A model generated the notes under the pieces. It saw only the letters and a program-made list of their open reading frames with translations. It made no database searches and was not told the DNA's origin. A program made the position numbers and the translations under genes. Below are positions 32,626 to 44,629 of a stretch of 64,000 nucleotides of DNA, in pieces (within the stretch, counting starts at the first letter, position 1; the number at the start of each line of letters is the position of its first letter). Where the stretch lies: the NCBI GenBank assembly GCA_030062745.1, contig CP099848.1, positions 22,074,378 through 22,138,377 on the forward strand, read 5' to 3'. The DNA comes from Capitulum mitella (taxonomy: Eukaryota > Arthropoda > Thecostraca > Pollicipedomorpha > Pollicipedidae).

Positions 32626-33282
32626 AATAATGAGAAGTGACACCGTTCATGTTCACTGGTTGGTCAAGCAGCCAGCAGACCCTATTAGCAAGTACGGCAT
32701 TTAATCTAATAAAACCTTAACCCTTACCTTACGAGGGTGCTGATTTGCCCCCTCCCCCAAAATACCATTTCTCACTGCAACTCAAGGACATGGTGAAACA
32801 GCTGTATGGAGCTTTCGCTAGCCGATGTCTGTTTTTTGTTCATGTTCCATGGTATATGTTCATGACCATGTCCGTGTTCAGTCCTTATTTTAAAACCCAC
32901 CGCAGTCTTGGGTCATGTGAGGTCATATTATGCGTGTAGCATTATGTGTGTGGCCTCAAATGCAATACATCACCGTTTCAAGTCACCAAGTTGTGATGTC
33001 ATTATCAAGTGTCTGCAAGGCTTTTTTCAATTTTAGCCACATTTTAGCTTCCTTTTCCAGAGTAATTTTAGCAAACTTGGTGTCAGAATGTAGCGGATAA
33101 CATTGGCCATCGCATACAAATATAAACGTGGATAATGTTCACATGAAATATGTCATTTTGAACCTTCAAGCTGCAAAAAAATGACCAAAATCACCATTTC
33201 GAGAGTAAAAAAAGGTCTATCGCACAAATGCCAGTAACTGTAGCTCCTGTACAAGTAACCGATAAGTCCTCACGCACAGCCC
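32626..33282. other. No gene recognised
   Basis: AT-leaning DNA between the two copies of repeat J. Nothing else seen. Confidence 0.4.
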
Positions 33283-33475
33283 AATGGATGCAGCAAAACA
33301 GCCGCCGGAGGAGGAGGTCGCCGCAGCAGGTGGCCAACACCAACCACAAAACAGCTTCTGGGACTGTACGGAGCCGCTAGTGGCAAACAAAAGTTGGCGG
33401 TTTCGATACACTGTCAGTCAAACAAATTTCGGAAAACATTTTGTTTTTGCGGTGGGAGAAATAATTTTAAAAATG
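33283..33475 (+). repeat. Repeat J, copy 2
   Basis: Second copy of 32443-32625, about 840 bp further on, in direct orientation. An extra ACTGTCAGTC-like insertion of about 10 bp follows GGTTTCGATAC. Confidence 0.75.
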
Positions 33476-33849
33476 TCTCAATTTGTCGGCTGTTCATTGC
33501 ACTTTCAGACTATGATGGGAAATTTGTGTTTCTGAAACCATTTTGGCACTGTGATTGCCCAGATCCTGAGTGTCTCAGGTAAAAAGTCAGTTGCGAATGG
33601 CCATTTCCGCACAGAATTTCCGCAAACCAGCCGACCTAAATACCCTAGCCCATAGATCTTTGACTATGCTGGGTCACAGATCGATAAGGGGGTGCCTATG
33701 AATGAAAAAGATGCAAGAGTCACGTCCCTGTAACTGTCAATGTCTGCATAAGCTATGCATTTGTATCTCTGTGTAGCTAACGACTGGAGTTCGTAAAAAG
33801 TTAAGGCCTGTACAAAAAAGCACCGCTGTGTTCGAGGGACTGATATGCC

Positions 33850-34010
33850 GAAGCGGTGAAACCTCTGTGGAGATGGGGGGTGGGTGGCAAACGTGATTTT
33901 TGCCTCGTTGCTTTCCATGCAACGCCATAGAGTTAATGTTAAATGTTGCCAAAATTAGGGGCAATTGCCCCTGGCCCTCGTTTCCGACGCCTGTGCTCAC
34001 ATGGGGTAAA
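33850..34010 (+). repeat. Dispersed repeat F, copy 2
   Basis: Partner of 14041-14200, same orientation; shares TTTCCATGCAACGCCATAG and GTTAATGTTAAATGTTG-like blocks and the C-rich block (CAATTGCCCCTGGCCC) ahead of TTCCGACG. Confidence 0.6.
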
Positions 34011-35755
34011 AAGACAATAGATGCTTTAGGTACATGTCTAGGCATGTATGTGAACTTTACAATTTAATGCGGTACGATGTGCTAACTGCCTTTTGTTCTA
34101 ATTTCAGGTTAGTATGACATTTCGGTAAGCTCGTTTCAAAACATCCCGGTTTTGATGTTCCGTCGGTCGGTGATGACCGTTCGGTCGCCTGTGACGTCAC
34201 ACGGAGGTCAAAATAAGTCAAATCTGATCGATTAGCATGGTTTGCTCTGAGTCGCTCTAAAAGCCAGTTTTGCTCGGATAGCCTCAAAATCGTCACCAAA
34301 CGGTTACTCTCGTTCTTCCCTGTCGCATGAGTGGTCACTAGGCTTGCTTCGACCAAGGCCACGCAGAGTTTATGTCCTGCCAAATTTAGGTCAGGTCAGA
34401 TCAGGCTACAAAATGTCACGGAACCGTGAAATGATGACAATTATGTCGCCTTGAAATGGTTTCAACCACTAGATGCCGGTAACAACCCGTAAAGAATTTG
34501 TACACCGACGCTCACATCTCCGGAGGCGCGCTCAAGAGTGGTAGGCCATCCCCGGCAGAGTTGGTTGCTAAGACAAAAGCACAATGCGTTATTCATATTT
34601 ATGTATATATATATATGGATAAGATACGTGTATGGCTAATATATATACATATATTCGGATATACATTGGTATATGAGTATGCATATGCATATTTATGATT
34701 TGAATTTCTTTTCATCAACTTCTCTATCCACGAAAATTACAATGAGTCGACTTCTTTAATCCGACCTAGGTGTGCCCCTGAGCACACCTAGGATCTTCAG
34801 CTCTGACGATCTTCAGCAAACCAACTTTTCGAAACGTGGTGACCCGTCTGTTAGATCCCTATTCTTCTCTGGATTCATAAAAGCGTTTTATGGGAGAAAA
34901 ATGTCATTATACGACGACGGCCAGTCAAGACGAACACAGTCGTGCTTTGCCGGGCTGACCCATAAGGTAAGCTTCCGTGTGGTAGGGAAGAAAGCAGCTG
35001 TTCTGAACATTCGTCGATCTCCTCATCTGACCTTTCAGACTCGGAGGGGAGATGTGGTCGGCATCGCCTGTTCCTGTTCCGCTGGACTGCTAGGAATGCG
35101 GCGCAGTCTATTTCAGGCCTCGGCAAGGAGTGGATGGGACTTTATTTCGAGTTAAGTGATTTTAGGCATGGGGCGTTTGACGTTCCAATTATTTTCAATT
35201 ATTTACTTTTTCATTTTTGTGTTGGTTAAGAAGTCGTATCACACCTTTCTCGATGCTATTGTTCCCTGTCTGTCGTTAATAAAAAAAGCAAAATTTAGTC
35301 ATAATATTGGCGGACATTCTATACCAACAAACGCACACAAGTCTCTCCTAACGTGGCGGTGGTGGGAACAGTCTCGATTGGGCCCCTAATATTACAGTTC
35401 ATGTGGGTCCTTCGTCGTGCTCGAAACGAGGAGGTAAACAGGAATTACGGCGTTCGCTGATCGGGAAATGCTGTTAATACATTTGATCAGCGACAACGTT
35501 GGTGAATTTTCCTGCGCCGAGGTCGTTTAGATTCTTTCCTGGAACGCTAGTTCCCATCGTCTTTTTAAACTGCGACTTAACCTAGCTCAGCTAAACATTA
35601 GAACTTTTTATATCATTCATTTACACCTACTGGGACGAGTCATCCGATGCTCTGTTACTGTTCATATTTCACCTGCGTGGCTGGTCAGACGGCGCATATT
35701 GCTTACACACTAACGCCAAGTTTTTCCACGTTTTTTCTCCATTGCTATTGAATTC
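34011..35755. other. No gene recognised
   Basis: Includes an irregular TA-rich patch at 34595-34700. Short open frames without motifs. Confidence 0.4.
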
Positions 35756-36664
35756 GGTTTCAAAAATAGGATTAGTTTTTCAACAACTGAATGAACAAAA
35801 AAGGCAGAAACACCTTTTGGCTTCTGCTAGTCATGTTATGCTAAAGAAGTACAAATCGCATTACGATGTTTGTATAATAGGCGTAGGCGGTGTATGTAGG
35901 TGTATATGTAGGTGTAAATGTATAATAGGCATAGGCGGTGTCAGGGACATGAAAAAGGGGGAACTGTCATGGTCACACGTTCTTCAGATCAACTTGTAAC
36001 CTTTCACTTTAAATGACCTCCAGTGACCTTGAAGCCACTTAAAATGATCTTGTGTGCATTTATTGTTATCTGTAAACGTATTAACTCTTTTGAATCCACT
36101 CTATTTCAAAAAAATTATTTTATGCCTATTGCGATATAGGGTACGCGCACTGACATTTTATGTCATAACTCCGTGACCCGACCTGATATCAAGCTGAAAC
36201 TTGATACTCAAGTACAGGGCACCTTTCTACGTCATATGTATTTCGGGTATGGCATTTGAAAGAATAACGCGAAAATTATTACTATAAAGCCAAATTTTGA
36301 CTTATGACCTTGACCTGACCTTGTAAAGTGACCTCACATGAACAAAATTGTTTTTGCATGTTGCCCAGCTATTTTCCTATACATCGATGTAAAGCCTTAA
36401 GTTGTATCTTAAGAACGCTATTTTTGGCAGACATTTTCCTTTTACCCTCAACATGGCCAAAAATGGCCTGAGGTGCCTCCCAAAAACGTTGCCTGGCTCC
36501 GCCCCTGTGCAAAATAGAATTTTGAAATTTTGTCACGGCACGTAAAAAGAGAAGCTAGGAAAAGTCACCAATTTTCTTGAAGCTGCGTTAAAAAGCCTAG
36601 AATTGGCAAGCAAAAAACCCGAGGTGGGAGGATTTAGCCCCCCCCCTGCCGAGAATAGGGTTAA
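35756..36664 (+). mobile_element. Family-A TTAA element, copy 3, left end missing
   Basis: Begins abruptly within the element (GGTTTCAAAAATAGG, internal to the other copies) and runs to the right end with GAATAGGG-TTAA at 36661-36664. The left inverted repeat and about 360 bp are missing. It carries a local duplication of ATAGGC(G/A)TAGGCGGTGT (35878-35942) with GTAGGTGTA units between. Its DR1 site is degraded. Confidence 0.85.
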
Positions 36665-38996
36665 AGAGTATGACTGTGACAGTGCACCATTCATCACGAT
36701 GTTTGTGTTTTAACATATTAACTGGGGGGACAATCTCCACCAGTGACCGCCAAATCCCCCCAGTACACAGCGAAATCCCCCCAGTAGAAACGTTGTTTTG
36801 CCAGCAGCGCTCTCCGGACCAGGTTTTTGACATGTTTCAGGCAGAGACTGTGCCTAACATATACGCATGTTGAAGCAGCTATTTGTGAATAAAAAGATGA
36901 AGATGGAAAATGAACGGAGGATTGTTTTTTTTCTTTTTAGGAGAAAAACCTCGGAGAGATTTCAAGTTCCGTCAGCTGAATCTGGTTGCTGTAAATAAGT
37001 GCGGGGATTAGGGAAAGATAATATATAGGATATAATATAAAGGATAACCAAGAAGAGCTCGTCATGCTTGTATAGTGCTTGTGTAGAGCATAGATAAGTG
37101 CAAAGATTAGGGAAGGATAATGTACAGGATCTAACATATACGATAGCCAAGAAGGGCTCTTCATGCTTGTGACGATTCTGCTGGATTCCGTTCCGATTGA
37201 TTCAATTTCCTGAACTGCTGCGATCGCAAGCGAGGTAAAACAGATTGCGCAAAAATACGGCAAATCCAGTTGGCGAGCCCATCAGATATAGAAGCGACAG
37301 CGGAAGGTCTTAGTCCGGCTTGCCTCCCCCCATGAAACTCCCCAGACGCGACCCTTTTAGGTCCCAATGCACGCCACAAGGCGCACAAGCCTTTCTCGGA
37401 CGCACCGGCCATTTTTTTTTGGCCATTTCCCACGCAGCGTTTCTACAGCTCTTTGCGGGTCCGAATTTTTCGCTCGAATCAAGTTTCGGGCGAAAAGCTG
37501 ATTAAATTGACCCAGGACCGCACGAGGATTGCATTTCACGCTTCATTGTCAACAAACGGGTTCTCTTTGTTGATCCAAATGTGGGCAGTCTGGTCCTCGC
37601 AAAATTTCCTCCCCAGCACTCCAGTATCGTTCGATAATCGCCCTGTGCGCTTCAGTCTGGTTATTGTTGAACGGTTCATTCAGCTGCTCACATTGTCGTT
37701 TCACAATCGCGCTGCAAGCTTCCATGGAAACAAACTGCTTTCGGCCGTTTGGTCTGCCCGTATGTCCGCACGCTTCGCGCTCGGACGCACGTTCACTTCG
37801 AGCACGTTGCGTCACGTTGTCTGTTTTAAATGTCATGTAAAAAAGCGTAGTGCGCTTCAGTCAGCATCTTTTTCTACAGATACTGTCAACTGGTTTCCCT
37901 TCATGCAGCGCGCTGGGGTATGAAGCAGCCATTGCCACATCCTTGCTCTCTTTTCGCTTTCTTGGGTTGGACAGGTGCGATTTTTTTTTTATTCCGTCTT
38001 CGTTAATTCTCGCCGCCCCAGTTTCCGCAAAGATCGTTCGCCTTCTGCCTGTCTCCCTCGGTGTCAGCAAGTCTTCCTTGGTGCCCCTGAATCTCCATCC
38101 GTTTCAGTCGATATCCTTCGATCTAGATCGATCTCCATTAGTGTGTTGGTCTCCTTTGGACCCCACCAGCCCTTCAGTCATTCGGTCTCTTTAAATCTTG
38201 TTTGAAGTCCATCGGTTTCTGTCGGTCTCAGCCGGTCTCTGTCAGCTCATTTTGGTCTTTACCGGCCTCCACCGCTCTCCACCGTTTTCCGTCGATCTCC
38301 GCCGGTCAGTCGATCTTTGTCATTCTCTGCAGGTCTCCTCGGTGTCCCTCAATCTCCCCCCCCCCATTTACCAAGTCTTTCTTTGTTCCCCACACTCACT
38401 CGTTTCTATCTATCTCTGCGTCTTCTTTCTGTTTCGTCTCATTCCATGTATCTGCCTTTGTCTTCCAATGTCTGTCTCTGTGTAGCCCTGCTTGTGTTTG
38501 TCTATCTGCTTCCGAACGTAACCGAACCTATATGTCTATTATGGCGACATTTTTAGTCCTGTAACGCATCTGAAATCCCGAAATTAGAGGTGGCGTCAAG
38601 GTCAAACCTAGCACGATGGAATCATAGAAATTTTAGTTAAGAGCAAGAAGAGCTGGTTTTCAGTCGGGATCGGCAAAAACCAAACATGACAAACGTGACA
38701 TACAAACTTTTTTGTATCAGGTACAACAAAACACACCAGATGGCTTATAGTGGCATGTTCACCATTGACTCAGGAACAAAGTGGTAGTATTTTTAAAGGT
38801 ATGTTCCTGATGACCTCACCACAATCTTCAATTGAACACAGAGATCTCGGAAAATGTCGATTTTGCAGAATCACGACTTGCATCGGTTTGCCTGATGCGC
38901 CACAGCAGTAAAAGTCAGATAAATTATGATTGTTATGGTAGCGTCAAAACGACGATCACAGTGTAAACACAGACAACCTGGAAACCGAAAATGCCA
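36665..38996. other. No supported gene; pyrimidine-biased stretch at 38.0-38.5 kb
   Basis: A minus-strand frame at 37549-37836 (95 codons) and its neighbour at 37357-37539 look mildly protein-like but match nothing I know; the plus strand is open across the same part (37453-37923). From 38000 to 38500 the plus strand is strongly C+T rich with degenerate GGTCTC/GATCTCC-type short repeats, which keeps several frames open artificially. Confidence 0.35.
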
Positions 38997-39830
38997 CCAC
39001 TTTGAGCGCGTGTCGCGGCTACCCCATTTGGCGGACGAGGTCGGTCTTATGGAATGACATGCATTCGGTACCTTGTGACGTGGGGCTACATAAACGCCAA
39101 GTTGTGATATAGGAAGGTTAAATTTAGCTTTACCATCTTTTGTAAAGCTTGCAAAACGGCCTTTTTCGTGCTCCTGTGGCAAGCACGCGCTACGTGCTGG
39201 TCCCGCACGTAGTGTTGTACATGATGCTGTTCTCCAATCGATTTTCTGTTGAACGAACCAGCTTTGGTCTCAGTGAGAACCACGGTTGGTGATTAAACAC
39301 CGGGAAGGACGCCGTGTCGGTGGTTGGCAATGTTCTCGAGCTTAGTTAAAAATAGGCGAAATCGCCTCCTGCATTCGTTCCCATGGCGTCGCATGGCCGG
39401 AGCGGCAGCGGCACACCTAATTACTGTTTGGAATCATCAGATCGGCAAGGCAACGGGCTTTCTGTTGGTTCAGATTTCATGTCAGTTACTGGCGCCTTTG
39501 CATTGTAAGCCACAGTAAAAACCACCTTGAGAGCGAGCCTCGGCTACCCCGTACGGCGGATGAGGTCAACTCCGTTAAATGATTTTCTGCCTGTACCTTG
39601 TTATGGTTGGTCATAGTGTTCTCGGGTCCGTACCTTTAAAAATTCTCTAGATCATAACGCCGTTTGAAACTTTGCAAAACGGGTATTTTTGTGTTCCCGA
39701 GGCCAGCACGTACCACGTGCGAGTACCGGCTCCGCCTCTTGCATGCGATGCAATTCTCCAATCCATTCCTTGTCGAACGCACCCGATTTTGTGTCGGTGC
39801 GAACCATCATGGAAACATCATGGAAACGAT
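38997..39830 (+). repeat. Diverged tandem duplication, unit about 525 bp
   Basis: Two direct units. Unit 1 (38997-39280) and unit 2 (39521-39830) share CGGCTACCCC, GGCGGA(C/T)GAGGTC, GTACCTTG, TTGCAAAACGG, GTG(C/T)TCC, AGCACG(C/T), CTACGTGC/CCACGTGC, TTCTCCAATC and GAACCA. The part in between (39281-39520) has no clear partner. Non-coding. Confidence 0.65.
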
Positions 39831-40343
39831 GTTTCCAAGATCGAGCGCGCGGAAGCAGTGTGCGTCTAAGTTTTTTCGAAAATACATCGGATTTTGCCAA
39901 TTCGACGTTCCGAAACCCCCAAATTTAACATAATGCACTGTGTCAACAAATCCCTGAGACGGCCAAGTTTCAGCCACTTGCGACCGCTAGTCTCGCCACG
40001 CTCACTCGTCCAAACTGACCTCCGACGAGGTCAGACTAAGAGGCAAAAAAGCAAGGTAGGCGAAATACCCAGATCTTGTATCTATATATATTGCCCATAA
40101 TTCGACAAAATCCTCCCTCGTGATTTACTCTTAAAATGGGCCATGGCATGGATGCATATCATTCTCATCACATACCATGTTAATCCGTATTTCTAAGTCA
40201 TTACCAAAAGCAAAGTCCGAAATTACTTGCTTTAAATACGCCAATGCCGCGTAATTATACGCATTTTTATACCACAAAACACTAGCAACCCTGGTTTGTC
40301 GTGTGCTGATGTTCTAGTTATGAAATCAGTAACGGTAGGGATG

Positions 40344-40389
40344 TTCTCGCCAATGAATCTACCGTAAAGGGCAGATTCATCGGCGAGAA
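40344..40389. repeat. Short inverted repeat (hairpin)
   Basis: TTCTCGCCAATGAATCT pairs with AGATTCATCGGCGAGAA (16 of 17) around a 12-base loop. About 20 bp on, a second, perfect 9-bp hairpin GATCAAACA/TGTTTGATC lies at 40413-40437. Too short for a typical animal microRNA precursor. Confidence 0.7.
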
Positions 40390-40652
40390 GATCAAACAAT
40401 GGCTCTTAATATGAAGATCAAACAAGCTTCTTTAAAAAACCTGTTTGATCGTCATACACATAACCTTTCGATTTACAGACTTACCCCGACATTCGTATAT
40501 CTTGGACGGCATTCCTGCAAGGTATAACCCGAACCATTGAAATTCATAACCTTTCGAAGTCTTCAAGTCACTCTGTTAGTTTTGCTACCCGTTTTTGGAT
40601 GGCATAATTGTGGCGAACAGTATCATAAAATGATGTAGTGATGTATGGTCTG

Positions 40653-40657
<5 letters not shown>

Positions 40658-40720
<63 letters not shown>
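40658..40720. repeat. (TA)n microsatellite at a LINE 3' end
   Basis: Uninterrupted TA run of 63 bp. It is followed on the plus side by the end of the minus-strand LINE coding trace, so it sits where that LINE's 3' tail should be. Confidence 0.95.
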
Positions 40721-40722
<2 letters not shown>

Positions 40723-41440
40723 ATGTATATAAAAATGGCATAAAATAATATAATGAAACATGGCGGACCTTCCAGTTTTAAGCGGCACCAGATATAACGC
40801 TTGGCAAGAAGGGTATTTAAGTTCTGTACCCTTGTGACTTGGTCAGTACCATGCTTTCCCAGGACGGCGTTTTGTGTATTGATACAACTCAGATTAAATG
40901 TTGTAGCGATTCTTTCCTGTAAACTCCAAATAGCAGTACAATGCGCAAGCGAATGTTGAATAGTTTCACCAAAAGCGCCATAAAAAACACACGTGTCTTC
41001 GCTGCAAACGTTGTAATGTTTGAGATGTTTTTTAGTTGCGAGAATTCTATGTAGGATTTTGAGCCAATTTAACGCTGTTATCGCACCATTTTTCATTCGC
41101 CGCCTTATAAACTCCTTTCCAAGCAGATCCTACGGGTAGGATAATGCCATGCTCCATTTTTGCTGCCGCCAATCAGGGACCTGTCTGGATGATTTGACAA
41201 ACAATTGATATGCCCGCTGCGTTACGTTTGTCGTTTGTATGATCTTGACTAATTCTAGTTTGCATTCCTTGTCACGTGGAGGGTTATTACATAGCAATAT
41301 TTTCCATTCCGATGGAGTAGCTGTTATGAAGGTGAATCAGGTTAGGAATTCGCATCTGGGAAATGTTCGTCTACATTCAGCTAAATCGATAAGTCGCCAT
41401 TCACCATTCTGTGTGACAACACCTTTTGTTTTCTTCATTT
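40721..41440 (-). mobile_element. LINE 3' fragment, C-terminal zinc-type region
   Basis: Minus-strand frame from 41096 encodes NWLKILHRILATKKHLKHYN, C-EDTC, GETIQHSLAHCTAIW and a KRYIWCRLK end, matching the 'W..il.r.l.T+..L.......C..C...ETi.H....C...W' C-terminal module of LINE RT proteins. The stretch 41100-41440 adds further upstream coding in other frames (LLCNNPPRDKECKLELV). Only the last part of the element remains. Distinct from the two other LINEs. Confidence 0.75.
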
Positions 41441-44064
41441 AGTTTAGGTAGGTACTCAGGTATATCTACTAGGACGTTCATGGATGTTCATCGTGAGGAA
41501 GTCCCAGGCCAGGGACCAACCATCCTACGGCAAGGTCCGGCCCAGGCCCAACTTTTGGTTACGGCGTTCATCGAGAAATGAAGAAATGTGGGGTTTTGGT
41601 CGGGCATGCGGGGCCTTGGTTTTGGCACTATTAGTACCTGCGTCCCTACCTAGTTAATTGATAATCATTATCTTGGCTCCAAAAGCATCAGCAGTGCCAC
41701 ATTAGCCCGTACCATTCCAATGGTCAGATACACGTTCCCCGTACAAGGGGGAGGGGGTTGGTGTTTGAACACCTTCCTCTAACTCGCGAACCATGCATCG
41801 GAGGAAAATGGAAGACACGTAGTTGGATCATTGGATATCACTTGAAGATTGGTGCTCGAAACCGGTAACATATGAAACGTTGCTCAAAATTTTAAGAAAT
41901 ATAACCAAATGCTTTCGAAATGAGGGATTTTATTTCTTAATACTTCAGCAACTAATCCATATTTTACCTGAAATTAGGCCTTACACAATAGGTAATAACA
42001 TGCCAAACAACCTTTTTTAGTAAAGTTACGGCTAATATCTAAGAGCAGAGACACTATTAGATCGACTGGAACACAGAATGCAGTTGACCTAATTATGCCT
42101 TTAGGCAAACAATTCATTGCAACACAGAAGTTCGACAGACTGATCTCGAATGTGTTTCAATCGTGCGTTTGAAAGACTTTCAATGAAGAAAAGGAGACTG
42201 CCTTTCAAAACAACAAGATTGGCAAATTTAAGCCTAAGTGGCGAGATTTCAAGTCAAATGAAGGGTTCTTTGAACTGTAAGTCCCACCAACCTCACGCCC
42301 CACAGAGTCCGCGGAATCGGGTTTATCCCTTTGTAGAGGCACCGACGCGTAGGTCCTCACAGATGTGACATGCGTGATGGGTCAGTGATGTGAAACGTGT
42401 GGCACATGCTTCCATGAAGAGCACCATCAAATAACGGACACTTGAAACTACATGCGCCAACGTTCAGGTGTGTTCCATCGCGGTGTCAGAATGATTTTGG
42501 CGCATTACATGCTTGTATTGCTCATGATGATGCATTGCTGTGAACAAAAGGATGTACGAAAACAACTAAGTCCCTGACAGTTCCTCTTTTCTTTACGGGA
42601 GCTGTAGAGGGGGATGACATTGTGGGGCCAAATCGGTCCAACTCGTAGGGAAAGGATTAAACGGGATGTCCCAGTGAAAATGAAAGTTCAGGTAAACAAA
42701 AACAAAATGTGTATGTGTACAGAAACAGCCTGCAGACCCTTGAGAATGATCGTAACTTGAGCTGACATCACCATGTTTTGATGGAAAATGATACCGAAGG
42801 ACCGTGAAGTCAGCTTTTGCAAATTTCAGGCCTCTGGCGCAAGCCAAACGGTTTACGCCGCAATGTTTGCCTGTGCAAACCAAACGGTTTGTACAGGCAA
42901 TCTCGGAAAACCACTTGCGGAGTAGCAAACTCTCTCGCAAGCGAAGGTTTATCTGAAGACAACGCAAACAATGCAAAGTTTTTGTATGATTGATAATCCG
43001 TGCCAGTTTCTTGTTTCATCCTCTCCGACCGTCGATTGATCACGTATCTCACAAAGGGGGCTTAAATCGGTCATATGATGCATTGTTGATATTAATGGCC
43101 CCTTCCACTGAAGAACTAGAACACCTTTGATCTGCTGGGAATAAAGAACAGGCAACAATATTACATATTCAAATAAAAGTTTTTCTGAAGTTTCTACGTC
43201 GAACATTTCAAGACATCGGTGAACAAACGCGCACATAACTGCCACCTAGGCAATAGATTCTTCTTTAGGTTCCTGACATCAGTGCTAAAAATGGTGCAAC
43301 ATGTAAACATGGTTTAAAGGCTTCCGATTTACATGGCATCATTTGGTGCATTACAGTGTGTTTGATGTAGGTAGAAACATCACAACAACGCAGATCTCAA
43401 TAGCTTTTCTATGCACAGACCACGTGTTTTCATCATTTCTCGGAAGGAAATGCAAACGCTTGGCGACTCTTTCAAAACAGGCCTGAAATGGAGGTGCCCC
43501 AGGCAGCTAGTTTCTGCCCTCCTACACCGGAGCAGCGTAATTGTGCGGATATTGTCCGGCCTTTGTTCGGCCGTACAAAAACACGATCCAATCTGGCTGG
43601 TTTCCGTGTTTTCGGGCTAGCTGTTTTTCTCGGAAATCTGCACTGCTGCCGCTAAAATTTGGCCTGATCCGGCGAGCATCTGTCATTCCGACCACGGCCG
43701 CCTGGTCGGACGCCGGGCCGTGGTTTTTCCTGCCAGAAATTCTGATACCGCCCGCAGCAGTCAGCAGCCGAAGAACAATTCTTTAACTCAGCGTTTTCCG
43801 AAAGGCTGCGGAAAGGGAACGAAGAATGACGGAAAAGCTTTGGAAAGGAAACGAAGAATGACGGCCCAGAAGAGCAGCCTAACAAAGCATCCGCGCTCGC
43901 CGCATTGCTGATGAGGCTGTTACCAGAGATGCGAGCATGATTTTAAGAATTAATATTTTTTCATTCGATTAAAGAATACAAAAGGTGATAACACCCTTTT
44001 GACGACAGCTTTTTCCCGTGACTGCCGTAAGAGAGCTGTCCTTTTGCTAAAGATTATACATATT
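41441..44064. other. No gene recognised
   Basis: 2.6 kb with a hairpin at 42867-42900 and a 19-bp direct repeat (GGAAAGGAAACGAAGAATG-like) at 43811-43866. Short frames without motifs. Confidence 0.4.
42867..42900. repeat. Short inverted repeat (hairpin)
   Basis: TTGCCTGTGCAAACC and GGTTTGTACAGGCAA pair at 14 of 15 positions with a 4-base loop AAAC. The CCAAACGGTTT core also occurs 36 bp upstream. Confidence 0.7.
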
Positions 44065-44310
44065 TGTGTTTTTTCCATAAATTTAGCCCAAATGTATTCA
44101 AGTGGGTAGCGCTGGGATCAGACTCCATGCTAAGGCGAGCTTGTTGCTGGACCCTAACCCCGCCACCGAGGTGTCCCCAACTTTGGAGTAATTTTGACCC
44201 AGACGCCGAGCCCAGTGACACTGGAGGATCTTTATCGTGCCGTGCAACTCCTCGACACGGCCGTCCCGTGCCTGGCTGGCCCTTTCGTCCTCGGGCCAAA
44301 TACAAAAGCC
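44065..44310 (+). repeat. Dispersed repeat E, copy 2
   Basis: Partner of 31090-31335. Here it stands outside any LTR, which shows that it is an independent element and not part of the Gypsy-A LTR. It is followed by about 320 bp without a recognised feature before Gypsy-C. Confidence 0.75.
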
Positions 44311-44629
44311 CGCCCTGGGACATAAGCCCGGTGCCTGCCACGCACCGGATCTGTTTCCGGCTCCTTATCCATCAGGCGACGGGGACGGCTGTTCACCTTG
44401 TGTTCACCACGTAACAGGGGGACATTTGAGCCATTATTGACAGCATTTGTTGAGTTTCATTTTACCTGTCACTTCCGCATGTGGATCGAATGCGACATGA
44501 AGTATTCGACAGCCTACTTTAACAAGACATGGAGCACTGGAACACTTCTGCAGGCGGTGTCGAGGGAGGAACCTGAAGCCCGCAGAAACGAGGCCGAGGA
44601 ACGTACGTGCGATACAAATTCTTTCTGTC

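Noticed and set aside
37453..37923. 156-codon plus frame and the opposing 95-codon minus frame as genes
   Set aside because: They contradict each other in strand, and neither has a recognisable motif.
40344..40389. A microRNA precursor
   Set aside because: A 17-bp stem is shorter than the roughly 30-bp stem of animal microRNA precursors, and no conservation can be judged here.
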